A stretch of 64,000 nucleotides of DNA from Hyphomicrobiales bacterium (GTDB lineage Bacteria; Pseudomonadota; Alphaproteobacteria; Rhizobiales; JAJFHR01). Location of the stretch: contig JAJFHS010000018.1 of assembly GCA_021775475.1 (NCBI GenBank), forward strand, positions 62,001 through 126,000, read 5' to 3'. The notes beneath the pieces were generated by a model. It saw only the letters and a list, made by a program, of their open reading frames with translations, made no database searches and was not told where the DNA came from. Below, one piece after another: positions 17,381 through 26,019 of this stretch. The position numbers were made by a program, and so were the translations under genes. How positions within the stretch are numbered: the stretch's first letter is position 1; each line of letters starts with the position of its first letter.

Positions 17381-17496
17381 CGTCATCCTCGGGCTTGACC
17401 CGGGGATCCATTCCTCTGGTTTATCAACATAACGAAAATTCCACGTTGACGCTCAGAGCAGTGCTATGGATCCCCGGGTCAAGCCCGGGGATGACG
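17381..17496. repeat. Long inverted repeat, dispersed palindromic element
   Basis: Two 30-base arms (17381-17410 and 17467-17496) are inverted copies differing at one position, 56 bases apart. Each arm is itself a small hairpin with core CCCGGG-n5-CCCGGGG. The same core occurs at 29026-29050. Such GTCATCC/CCGGG-type palindromes are scattered through many alphaproteobacterial genomes. The whole stretch between 17235 and 17637 otherwise holds no gene. Confidence 0.85.
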
Positions 17497-17637
17497 GGGT
17501 TGAATGGTATGTATCAAATTAAAAGTGACAGGTTGAAAATAACCCGTTCGACATCGTTGAATTTGAGAATATAATCGCCAAATTCGTTTAGTGATTCTTT
17601 ACTCCCTTTTCACCCTTCAAGTTGCGAATAAAAATTC

Positions 17638-18483
17638 ATGGAAAATCCTGTAATCGATCCCCAGAACCTTGCCGCTGTCGCTCAGTTTGCCGAGATTGGC
17701 ACCGAGTATGCCATCAATATTCTGGCGGCTATTGCCATTCTGATTGGCGGGGTGATGTTTTCTAACTGGGCGCAACGCCGCGCTATTGCCAGTCTGCGCC
17801 GTATTCCCAATCTCGATGATACGCTTGAGCCATTTTTTGCCAAGCTGGTCAAATATTCGATTTTGATTCTGGTGGTGGTAGCGGTGCTGGCGCGCTTTGG
17901 TGTTCAGACAACGAGCATTATTGCCGTCCTTGGTGCTGCCGGTCTGGCTATCGGTCTGGCGTTGCAGGGTATGCTGGCCAATATTGCTGCCGGTGTGATG
18001 TTGTTGTTTTTGCGGCCATTCAAGCTGGGTGATTTTATTGAAGCTGGTGCAATCTCCGGAGAGGTTGTCGAAATCGGATTATTTTCAACGATAATGAAAA
18101 CTGCGGACGGTGTTTTTGTTGTCGCTCCCAATAATCAGATCTGGAGCTCAACCATTACCAATTATACCCGTAATCCCACGCGCCGGGTGCGGATTATTAT
18201 CGGTATTTCTTATGATGATGATATTGATCAGGCAACTGGCGTTCTGGAAAACCTCGCCAAAGATGATGATCGCGTATTGGAAGATAAGGGTGTCACCACC
18301 TTTGTTTCCTCGCTGGGAGACAGTGCGGTTATTCTGGAACTGCGTGTCTGGGTCAACCGCACCGATTATGCCAAGGTGCTACGTGATTATACCAAACGGG
18401 CCAAACTGGCGTTCGACAAGGCCGGTATTTCCATGCCTTATCCCCAGCGCGATGTTCATATTTTTGAAGAAACTGATAACTGA
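17638..18483 (+). CDS. Small-conductance mechanosensitive channel (MscS family)
   Basis: 281 residues, the size of E. coli MscS. Three membrane helices end in a pore helix (AAGLAIGLALQGMLANIAAGVMLL, residues about 100-123, written here only as landmark region) with the alternating Gly/Ala pattern of TM3. The beta-domain follows with LRPFKLGDFIEAG and VVAPNNQIWSS. It protects the cell against hypo-osmotic shock. It probably forms a unit with the hydrolase gene 28 bases downstream. Confidence 0.93.
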   Translation: MENPVIDPQNLAAVAQFAEIGTEYAINILAAIAILIGGVMFSNWAQRRAIASLRRIPNLDDTLEPFFAKLVKYSILILVVVAVLARFGVQTTSIIAVLGAAGLAIGLALQGMLANIAAGVMLLFLRPFKLGDFIEAGAISGEVVEIGLFSTIMKTADGVFVVAPNNQIWSSTITNYTRNPTRRVRIIIGISYDDDIDQATGVLENLAKDDDRVLEDKGVTTFVSSLGDSAVILELRVWVNRTDYAKVLRDYTKRAKLAFDKAGISMPYPQRDVHIFEETDN

Positions 18484-18510
18484 GTTCACGCTTCAGGTTA
18501 GAAACATGAG

Positions 18511-19323
18511 ATGCGGGCATTGGTAAACGTCGCCGGGCTGGTTCTGGTAATTTATGCTGCGGTGGTTTTTGCGGCCTATCTGTTTCAGCGCAAGTTGCAG
18601 TATTTTCCTTCGCCTGAACGTGTGGAACCGGTTCAGGCGGGGCTGAAAAATGTTGAAGAAATTGTCCTCGAAACGCCCGATGGTGAGTGGCTGATTGCCT
18701 GGTATGCACGCGCAGCTGAGGGCAAGCCCACCATATTGTATTTTCATGGTAATGGTGCGGGGTTGATCAATCGAGCCGAGCGTCTGAGCAAGTATCAGGC
18801 TCTGGGGTATGGGTTTTTCATTGCCGCCTATCGCAGCTTTGCTGGCAGCAGTGGGAGCCCGAGCGAAAAAGCGCTTATAGCTGATAGTCGTCTAGTTTAC
18901 GATTACCTGCTTAAACAGAATTTAAAACCTGAAAACATTGTTGTCTTTGGTGAAAGCCTGGGAACGTCTGTGGCGACGCAACTGGCAGCAGTGGTTAAAG
19001 TCGCAGCGGTGGTTTTGGAAAGCCCGTTTACGTCGGCTGCTAATGTGGGTGCTTTGCGTTATCCGTTCTTGCCGGTACGCTATTTGATGCAGGATCAATT
19101 TCGCTCAGACCAGTATATCGCTAAAGTGACAGCGCCGGTTCTGGTTGTTCATGGCGGCAGGGACAATGTGGTGCCGCTGGATATGGGGAAACAAATGTTC
19201 GAGTTGGCCAATGAGCCCAAGGAATTTATACTGCTGCGCGAAGCTGGCCACAACAATCATGACCAGTTCGGCCTGGTGGCCAAAGTGCAGATGTTTATCT
19301 CAAAAACCGTTTTGGTGGATTAA
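18511..19323 (+). CDS. Membrane-anchored alpha/beta hydrolase
   Basis: 270 residues. One N-terminal helix (residues 3-22) anchors an alpha/beta hydrolase fold of the Bem46/ABHD13 type. The oxyanion motif YFHGNGAG, nucleophile elbow FGESLGT, acid GGRDNVVP and histidine EAGHNNH form a complete catalytic triad. The substrate is unknown. It ends two bases before the converging rpsU stop. Confidence 0.85.
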   Translation: MRALVNVAGLVLVIYAAVVFAAYLFQRKLQYFPSPERVEPVQAGLKNVEEIVLETPDGEWLIAWYARAAEGKPTILYFHGNGAGLINRAERLSKYQALGYGFFIAAYRSFAGSSGSPSEKALIADSRLVYDYLLKQNLKPENIVVFGESLGTSVATQLAAVVKVAAVVLESPFTSAANVGALRYPFLPVRYLMQDQFRSDQYIAKVTAPVLVVHGGRDNVVPLDMGKQMFELANEPKEFILLREAGHNNHDQFGLVAKVQMFISKTVLVD

Positions 19324-19325
19324 AC

Positions 19326-19553
19326 CTAACGTCCGCGACCCTTATCAGGCAACAGGCCTTCACGCTGCAATTTCTTGCGGGCAAGCTTGCGGGCGCGGCG
19401 AATGGCCTCGGCCTTTTCGCGGGCTTTTTTCTCCGAAGGCTTTTCGAAGTGATTACGAAGCTTCATTTCACGGAAGATACCTTCGCGCTGCATCTTCTTC
19501 TTGAGCGCCTTGAGCGCCTGATCGACGTTGTTGTCACGTACTAGTACTTGCAC
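19326..19553 (-). CDS. rpsU: Ribosomal protein bS21
   Basis: 75 residues from GTG 19553, giving the classical start (M/V)[23 protein letters not shown] 21 bases earlier is in frame but would add a non-conserved leader. The basic [18 protein letters not shown] region is typical of alphaproteobacterial S21, which sits at the mRNA exit platform of the 30S subunit. Confidence 0.93.
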   Translation of the reverse strand: MQVLVRDNNVDQALKALKKKMQREGIFREMKLRNHFEKPSEKKAREKAEAIRRARKLARKKLQREGLLPDKGRGR

Positions 19554-19744
19554 GAATGTTTGTTCCGTTCTCAATAACGATTAATTTTCAGCATTAAAAT
19601 TGTGGTAATACCACATACCGATGGCTGCTTCCCTAGGAAAGCCCACGATGAGGGGTGTATCAAACCCCGATGGCCTTGTCTATACCTAGAGGTGATTTCT
19701 TCAAAAAATCCCTAAATAAAAGTGATTGATTACTGTTTTTCGGC

Positions 19745-20851
19745 TCAAGTGGCTTTCTTGTGCGGTTTTGTCTGGTTTACGTGGCCCATTTTTCGGCCCT
19801 CGCGCACTTTCGTTTTGCCATAGAGATGCACATTGTGGTTGCCAAGGGCGGCAAATTTAGGCCACTGATAATAATCGTCACCAATGAGATTTTTCATCAC
19901 GGCATCTGAATGCCGGTGGGCAGCACCCAGCGGCCAGCCGCAAATTGCCCTAATATGTTGCTCAAACTGATCAGTATGACAGGCATCCTGGGTCCAGTGG
20001 CCGGAATTGTGAACGCGCGGGGCAATTTCATTGACGTACAAGGGCTCATAGCCGGGCGCATTGCAGACAAATAATTCCACTGCCAGTATGCCGACATAAT
20101 CGAGGGCGTCTGCAATGGTTCGCGCTATCTTCAGGGCCGCATGATGGGTGGCATCGCTAATGTTGGCGGGAACCAAGGTCTGGTCCAGTATGTGATTGAC
20201 GTGTTTGTTTTCGCCGGGGTCGAAGGCCACCATCTCGCCAGATTGACTGCGGGCGATGATGACCGAGATTTCGCGTTCAAACGGGATGAAAGCTTCCACA
20301 ATGGCGGCAACGCAGCCGATTTTCTCCCAGGCACCCGGTATATCATCGAAAGTTTTGATAACTGCCTGACCTTTACCGTCATAGCCCATTCGACTGGCTT
20401 TGAGGACGGCTGGCGTGGAGATTTCTGCCAATGCTTTTTCAATGTCATCAACACGGGAAATGCCAGCATATGGCGCAATTGCTATGTCGGTTGAGGTTAG
20501 AAATTCGCGCTCGGCCAATCTGTCCTGGGCGATTTTCAGAGCACCGGCATTGGGGTGAAGGGCGGTTTTTGCACTTAAATAGGCGGCAGTGTGGGCGGGA
20601 ACGTTTTCGAATTCGTAGGTGATAATATCGGTGGCTTGAGCAAAGCGGCCAAGCGCTTTTTCATCATCATAGTCAAACAGGTAAGATTTCTCAGCCACCT
20701 TAAAAGCCGGACTGTTTTCATCGGGACAGAAAACATGGACACTGAAGCCCAGCCGTGCAGCCGCCAGCGCCAGCATCCGGCCCAACTGTCCACCACCGAG
20801 AATGCCAATTGTCGAACCGGGCTCAAGCGGCGCCAAAACCTTATTCATCAT
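19745..20851 (-). CDS. purK: N5-carboxyaminoimidazole ribonucleotide synthase
   Basis: 368 residues from the ATG-ATG at 20851/20848. An ATP-grasp enzyme that carboxylates AIR to N5-CAIR in purine synthesis. [20 protein letters not shown] opens the N-terminal domain; [12 protein letters not shown] is the ATP-binding loop and [15 protein letters not shown] the family signature. It overlaps the 3' end of purE by 11 bases, so the pair is translationally coupled. Confidence 0.96.
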   Translation of the reverse strand: MMNKVLAPLEPGSTIGILGGGQLGRMLALAAARLGFSVHVFCPDENSPAFKVAEKSYLFDYDDEKALGRFAQATDIITYEFENVPAHTAAYLSAKTALHPNAGALKIAQDRLAEREFLTSTDIAIAPYAGISRVDDIEKALAEISTPAVLKASRMGYDGKGQAVIKTFDDIPGAWEKIGCVAAIVEAFIPFEREISVIIARSQSGEMVAFDPGENKHVNHILDQTLVPANISDATHHAALKIARTIADALDYVGILAVELFVCNAPGYEPLYVNEIAPRVHNSGHWTQDACHTDQFEQHIRAICGWPLGAAHRHSDAVMKNLIGDDYYQWPKFAALGNHNVHLYGKTKVREGRKMGHVNQTKPHKKAT

Positions 20852-21338
20852 CAACGGGTCGGTCTTTTACCGCATTTGTCTGGTCTTCGCGCCACTGTGT
20901 CAGGCGCGCGGCAAGGGCTTCATCTTCAAGAGCAAGGATGCCTGCTGCCATCAGGCCTGAATTAACCGCACCGGCGCGGCCAATGGCCAACGTGCCGACA
21001 GGAACGCCAGCTGGCATCTGAACGATGGAATGAAGACTGTCGCTGCCGCTCATGGCATCGCTTTTAATCGGAACGCCGAGCACCGGTAAAATGGTCATGG
21101 CGGCCACCATGCCGGGCAAATGAGCGGCACCTCCAGCACCGGCGATGATAACTTTTATGCCCTTGGCCTTGGCTGATTTGCCAAACTCAAACATACGGTC
21201 CGGGGTGCGGTGGGCCGAGACTATGCGGGCCTCATAGGCGACTTTGAGAGTGTCTAGAACCTGTGCAGTATGACGCATTGTTGGCCAGTCGGACTGAGAG
21301 CCCATGATAATTGCGACGAGGGGAGTTGGTGGTGCCAT
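20841..21338 (-). CDS. purE: N5-carboxyaminoimidazole ribonucleotide mutase
   Basis: 165 residues. It converts N5-CAIR to CAIR. Signatures are [21 protein letters not shown] with the catalytic His, and [13 protein letters not shown]. The start is ATG 21338. It is followed without gap by purK. Confidence 0.96.
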   Translation of the reverse strand: MAPPTPLVAIIMGSQSDWPTMRHTAQVLDTLKVAYEARIVSAHRTPDRMFEFGKSAKAKGIKVIIAGAGGAAHLPGMVAAMTILPVLGVPIKSDAMSGSDSLHSIVQMPAGVPVGTLAIGRAGAVNSGLMAAGILALEDEALAARLTQWREDQTNAVKDRPVDDE

Positions 21339-21515
21339 TAGAAAGCCTGATTATTGTATAAAGTGAGGTGGATTATAGGCGAGAGTGCCAGTGGTGCAAG
21401 TTGTCTGTAGCCGTTGCTCAGGCTTTTATGGCAAAAAAATTGAACATCACACAGAGTGTTTGGAGTTTGTTAACCAAGATATTACTAGATATATATGGGT
21501 TTTTGAAACAAGTCG

Positions 21516-22250
21516 ATGCATATGAAAATGGCAAGAGCAAAAAAAATAGAAAATGTTTCAACCGCTATTGAGCCGCGCAAACAATCTGTGCGCCCAATTA
21601 ATCCGGTTATACGTCGAAGAAAAAAGGCCGCAGGCGTGGCTGAGAGCATTCCTGTTGGCGAAATGACGCCCCAGGTTGAAACCGCCGTTATGACATTGAT
21701 GGCTGAAGTCGATCGCCTCAAACAGGAACTTGTCTACAGCCAGCAAAAGGTTGAGGAACTTGAGTTTATTGCCGATGAGGACCCGCTGGTCCAGGTTTTG
21801 AACCGGCGTGCCTTTGATCGTGAATTAAACCGTGCTCTGGCATACGCCCACCGCTACACCATGACGGCAAGTTTTTTGTATCTCGATCTCAATGATTTCA
21901 AGCAGGTAAATGATGAGTTTGGTCACGGTGCCGGTGACGAGGTGCTTAAGCATGTCGGTAAGGTTTTAGCCGAAAACGTCCGTAGTTCAGATGTGGTTGG
22001 CCGGCTTGGCGGTGATGAGTTTGGTGTGATTTTGGTGCAGGCGGATGAGAAAGTTGCCATGATGAAGGTTGATGACCTGATGGCTAAAATCTCTGCCGAG
22101 CCAGTTGTTTACAAAGAAAATGAGATTTTTGCCAGTGTTTCGGTTGGTTTTTCCATGTTTATGGCAGACGATGACATTGATAGCCTGGTGGCCCGCGCCG
22201 ATAAAGCTATGTTTGAGTTTAAAAACAACTTCAGGGTAGCACGGGCTTAA
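21516..22250 (+). CDS. GGDEF-domain diguanylate cyclase
   Basis: 244 residues. A basic, apparently unstructured N-terminus and a short coiled coil (LMAEVDRLKQELVYSQQKVE) lead into one GGDEF domain from about residue 85. The active site GGDEF is intact, and RSSD lies exactly five residues before it, so the inhibitory I-site is also intact. The protein should make cyclic di-GMP and be product-inhibited. There is no membrane segment or recognised sensor domain; the coiled coil may set dimerisation. Confidence 0.92.
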   Translation: MHMKMARAKKIENVSTAIEPRKQSVRPINPVIRRRKKAAGVAESIPVGEMTPQVETAVMTLMAEVDRLKQELVYSQQKVEELEFIADEDPLVQVLNRRAFDRELNRALAYAHRYTMTASFLYLDLNDFKQVNDEFGHGAGDEVLKHVGKVLAENVRSSDVVGRLGGDEFGVILVQADEKVAMMKVDDLMAKISAEPVVYKENEIFASVSVGFSMFMADDDIDSLVARADKAMFEFKNNFRVARA

Positions 22251-22296
22251 AATCAGCTGTCAGAGCTTGAAAGTTTTCGAATCATTCATTGCCGTT

Positions 22297-22503
22297 TCAG
22301 GCGATGATATCGGGCAGCATGTCATTTTCAAGTTTATGAATGCTGTCTTTAAGACACAGTTTTTTCTTCTTGTAGCGTTTTAACGCCAGAGGGTTGAAGT
22401 TTTGGCTGCTCTCCAATTCCTGAATGATGTCCTTTACCTGTCGATGCTCGATCTTAAGCGCGGAAATCTGAGCCTGAAGAGGGTGGGGGCTAATATCAAC
22501 CAT
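22297..22503 (-). CDS. DUF465/YdcH-family small protein
   Basis: 68 residues from ATG 22503, which has AAGGA just upstream. It is all-helical, with the YdcH-type pattern LKIEHRQVKDIIQELE and KRYKKKKLCLKDSIHKLE. These are short coiled-coil proteins of unknown role found widely in Proteobacteria. A longer in-frame extension to 22572 lacks a ribosome site. Confidence 0.8.
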   Translation of the reverse strand: MVDISPHPLQAQISALKIEHRQVKDIIQELESSQNFNPLALKRYKKKKLCLKDSIHKLENDMLPDIIA

Positions 22504-22769
22504 ATTCCTTGCTTTCTTGAACAAAAAGAGCGGAATTGAGCTGATTGTGCCTTGTAAAAAGCAGGGCTGCAAGTTTTATCGGGAAAAAAACTTTCAGGCA
22601 GTTAAAGAACAATTGCGTTGTTGTCCGCAAATTTAATCAAGCTGATTTGTACACAGAGCCATGCACAGGAAGCGATATTTTTTGAAAATTTTTCGTCTGA
22701 CATTCGACAAAGGATCGAATTTGTGAGACACTACAGGTGTTTCTTATCAAGCAATTTGGAGGTAAGTAA

Positions 22770-22952
22770 ATGGCGGAAACGGCGAATTTAGCCCAGTTAA
22801 CCGATCAACATCGTGTACTCGAAATACAGATTATCGAGGAAATGGCCAGACCGATGGCCGACAGCCTCAAAATTTCCAAACTTAAACGCGAAAAACTTCG
22901 ATTGAAGGAAGAAATAGCGTTGCTTAACGCGCACTCTCAGGAAGTTGCCTGA
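22770..22952 (+). CDS. DUF465/YdcH-family small protein
   Basis: 60 residues, with GGAGG nine bases before the ATG. LTDQHRVLEIQIIEE and ISKLKREKLRLKEEIALL are the family pattern: two helices in a likely coiled-coil hairpin. It is a second DUF465 gene, divergent from the one at 22297-22503. The function is unknown. Confidence 0.8.
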   Translation: MAETANLAQLTDQHRVLEIQIIEEMARPMADSLKISKLKREKLRLKEEIALLNAHSQEVA

Positions 22953-22981
22953 TTTTTACCGGGGCCTGTTTGAACAGACCC

Positions 22982-24610
22982 CTATAGATTGTTGGCAAGT
23001 TCACGCAGTTTAAATTTCTGCACTTTACCGGTCGATGTTTTTGGTAAATCGGTGAAGACTACGATTTTTGGGCATTTGAAATGCGCCAGATTATCGCGGC
23101 AGAAATCGATGATTTCCTTCCCCATTGGGGTTGGAACACCGGGCTTTATTGTAACAAACGCACACGGTGTTTCTCCCCATTTATCATCCAGCTTTGCTAC
23201 CACGGCGGCTTCAAGCACGTCGGGATGCATGTAAAGGGTGTTTTCCACCTCAATTGAAGAAATGTTCTCACCGCCCGAGATGATTATGTCTTTTGATCTG
23301 TCCTTGAGCTCGATATAACCGTCTTCATGCCAGACGCCAAGATCCCCTGAATGAAACCAGCCGCCTTTGAAACTTGCTTCAGTGGCGGACGGGTTTTTTA
23401 AATACCCCTTCATCACCACATTGCCCTGAAACATTACTTCGCCGATGACCTCACCATTGCGGGCAACTTCTGCCATGGTCTCAGGATCGCGCACTGACAG
23501 GCCCTGAAGTACGGGATAACTAACCCCCTGGCGAGCTTTAACGGCGGCACGTTCTTTAGGCGCCAGATCATCCCATTGACCATGCCAGGCATTGATGGCG
23601 GCGGGACCGTAGGTTTCTGTCAGGCCATAGACGTGGATGACATCGAACCCCGCAGCCTCCATCGCCTGCAGGGTGGCGGCTGGTGGCGGGGCGGCGGCGG
23701 TAAAGAACGTGGTCTTGTTGTTGAGAGGCTTGATTTCGGATTTGTCGGCGTTGACCATCATGTTCATGACAATCGGTGCGCCACACATATGGGTGACACC
23801 GTGGGTGATGCAGGCGGAAAATATTTCAGCCGCATTTACCCGGCGCAGGCAAATGTGGGTTCCGGCCACAATCGATATTGACCAGGTGAAGCACCAGCCG
23901 TTGCAGTGAAACATCGGCAAGGTCCACAGGTAACGCGAATGTTGCGGCATGGCGGCGGTGATAATATTGCCCATAGCCAGAAGATAAGCACCGCGATGGT
24001 GATAGACGACGCCTTTGGGGTCTCCAGTAGTGCCGGATGTGTAATTGAGCGAAATTGTCTGCCATTCGTCACAGGGTAACTGCCAGTCAAAATCGGTGTC
24101 ACCTTGAGCAATAAAGGCTTCGTAATCAATCTCACCAATCAGCTCACCGCCGATATATTCGCTGTCGTCAATGTCGATGACAATCGGCTTGACCTCACAT
24201 AATTTCAGGGCTTGCGCCATAACGCTAGAAAACTCACGGTCTACAAGCACGGCTTTTGCCTCGGCATGATCGAGTATAAAGGCGATGGTGGCGGCATCGA
24301 GCCGGGTATTGATGGTATTGAGCACGGCACCGGCCATGGGCACACCATAGTGAGCCTCGAGCATTTCGGGGATATTGGGGGCGATTATGGCCACCGTATC
24401 GCCAATTCCCAGCCCGCGTTTTGTCAGCGATGAGGCAAGCTTAATACAGCGCGTATAGGTTTGCGCATAAGTATAGGTGCGCTGGCCGTGAATGACGCTT
24501 TCGTGGTTGGGGAACACTTGTGCGGCACGTTGTAAAAACGACAGAGGCGAAAGAGATTGGTAGTTTGCCGGATTTTTGTCCAGATTATCTTCGTAAATAT
24601 TCCCAGCCAC
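22982..24610 (-). CDS. AMP-forming acyl-CoA synthetase
   Basis: 542 residues from GTG 24610, which has AGAAGG eight bases upstream; a TTG at 24634 is the alternative. It activates a carboxylic acid to its CoA ester through an adenylate. The P-loop (LNYTSGTTGDPKGVVY), VYGLTETYGP, the WFHSGDLG hinge region and the C-terminal PKTSTGKVQKFKLRE with the catalytic Lys are all present. It resembles the medium-chain/methylmercaptopropionate-type (DmdB-like) ligases. The natural substrate cannot be read from sequence. Confidence 0.88.
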   Translation of the reverse strand: MAGNIYEDNLDKNPANYQSLSPLSFLQRAAQVFPNHESVIHGQRTYTYAQTYTRCIKLASSLTKRGLGIGDTVAIIAPNIPEMLEAHYGVPMAGAVLNTINTRLDAATIAFILDHAEAKAVLVDREFSSVMAQALKLCEVKPIVIDIDDSEYIGGELIGEIDYEAFIAQGDTDFDWQLPCDEWQTISLNYTSGTTGDPKGVVYHHRGAYLLAMGNIITAAMPQHSRYLWTLPMFHCNGWCFTWSISIVAGTHICLRRVNAAEIFSACITHGVTHMCGAPIVMNMMVNADKSEIKPLNNKTTFFTAAAPPPAATLQAMEAAGFDVIHVYGLTETYGPAAINAWHGQWDDLAPKERAAVKARQGVSYPVLQGLSVRDPETMAEVARNGEVIGEVMFQGNVVMKGYLKNPSATEASFKGGWFHSGDLGVWHEDGYIELKDRSKDIIISGGENISSIEVENTLYMHPDVLEAAVVAKLDDKWGETPCAFVTIKPGVPTPMGKEIIDFCRDNLAHFKCPKIVVFTDLPKTSTGKVQKFKLRELANNL

Positions 24611-24709
24611 TGTACGCGCCTTCTGTTTTTGCAATTGAAAACCGATGGGCTAATCTAACGGGAATTCAACGTTTCTGCAATTATTGCAACGCGGCACCAT
24701 GGAGAAAAA

Positions 24710-25840
24710 CTATAGTGGTTTGTCGAAAAGGGCGCAGTAGCTTGTGGCGGCGGGGCGGTTTTCCATCCAGGTGGCAATTTTACCGGCGATCCACCAGATG
24801 ACAACGGCTAGCGCTGCGCCAAAATATCCATCGACTGCATAATGCCAGCCAAGATGGATTGAGCCGAGGAAAATAAGCACGGCGAAAATTGTCAAGGCAA
24901 TCCCGTGAGCGCGGCTTACCTGCCATCCCAGCAGGGCAAAGAGTACGGCTGAGGCATTGTGCAGGCTTGGCATCGCCGAGATGCCAGCCACAATTCCCTG
25001 CTTGCTGACATACGCTTGCCATAAGGTTTCCTGGGTGCTCAAAGCCCAGATGGGGAAGGTCTCATTGACCTGATAAAGATAGATCATCAATTCCTTGAAA
25101 GGATTGGGCGTCAGGTTGAGGGCGTCATAAAAGGCTGGACCGGCAGATGAAAACAACATGGCAAAGACGCTGCCACCGATTGACCACAACAGCAGAAACG
25201 AGATGAAAAACCGTAACCGCAAGGTTGACGGTCTGGCGGCAAAAGCCTGCCAGATAAAAATCGTCCACATGACGATAAACCAGGTGTTGTAGACAAGGTT
25301 CATGAGGAAGGTAATTGGGGCGTAGCCTAACACCGGTTGCAGGATTTCCCAGGGCTGGTAGCCGAAATGTATCCAGCGATCGAGTTCCATGAAATATATG
25401 TCCCACTCAAACGGTTTCAATACGATGAAATTGACCTTGAAATAAGCGAAGGTTTCAATGAAAAAAAACAGGACAATGATGACTGGCAGACCCAGCGACA
25501 AGCGCCGGGCATTAAACAGATAATCCTTGAGATCATAATAAAGCGCCTTGATCGGGCTTTTAGGTCTGACATGGACGCATAAATTGATAAAGCGCAGGAT
25601 GATCATCGATAGCAGCAGGATTGGCAGCAGGAAGGCGAAAAACGACAAACTAAGTTTATAGGGCTGGAGGCCGGGGGCGCCGCGAAACAGCAAATAAGTC
25701 GCGAGCATATAAATGGCGGTGATAACAAACAAAGCCGACTGGGCTTTGATGCTGGTCAGGAACAGGTGCAAAAAACCGGTCAATCTGGCGGTGATCGCGG
25801 GAATCATCCGTCGTTTTTCAATGCTTTCAATCGCACTCAT
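24710..25840 (-). CDS. PAP2-superfamily integral membrane protein
   Basis: 376 residues from ATG 25840, with about nine membrane helices. The C-terminal half has the phosphatase triad in the arrangement of the inositolphosphotransferase/Aur1 branch: AMPSLHNASA and HLGWHYAVDGYFG. The first PAP2 motif (K-x6-RP) is not evident, which is usual for that branch. Lipid phosphate transfer or hydrolysis at the membrane is likely. The start lacks a clear ribosome site; TTG 25852 is possible. Confidence 0.8.
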   Translation of the reverse strand: MSAIESIEKRRMIPAITARLTGFLHLFLTSIKAQSALFVITAIYMLATYLLFRGAPGLQPYKLSLSFFAFLLPILLLSMIILRFINLCVHVRPKSPIKALYYDLKDYLFNARRLSLGLPVIIVLFFFIETFAYFKVNFIVLKPFEWDIYFMELDRWIHFGYQPWEILQPVLGYAPITFLMNLVYNTWFIVMWTIFIWQAFAARPSTLRLRFFISFLLLWSIGGSVFAMLFSSAGPAFYDALNLTPNPFKELMIYLYQVNETFPIWALSTQETLWQAYVSKQGIVAGISAMPSLHNASAVLFALLGWQVSRAHGIALTIFAVLIFLGSIHLGWHYAVDGYFGAALAVVIWWIAGKIATWMENRPAATSYCALFDKPL

Positions 25841-26019
25841 ACAGGTACTCAACTTAACTTTGGTGAAACTCCAGCCGGAAACAGGACCATACCCAACCTC
25901 TGTTATTATTTGGTAAATAGGCTAATACGGGCAGTTGCTTATGGACTTTGACAGGGACGGGTGATTAAAATTTGAAAATAGAAAAACCACTGCGAAAATA
26001 GTTGAATCAGGAGGTGTAA

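Noticed and set aside
17338..17574. 78-residue open frame across the palindromic repeat
   Set aside because: Its residues (SSSGLTRGSIPLV, SSPGMTGL) are simply translation of the inverted repeat arms, a frequent false gene call.
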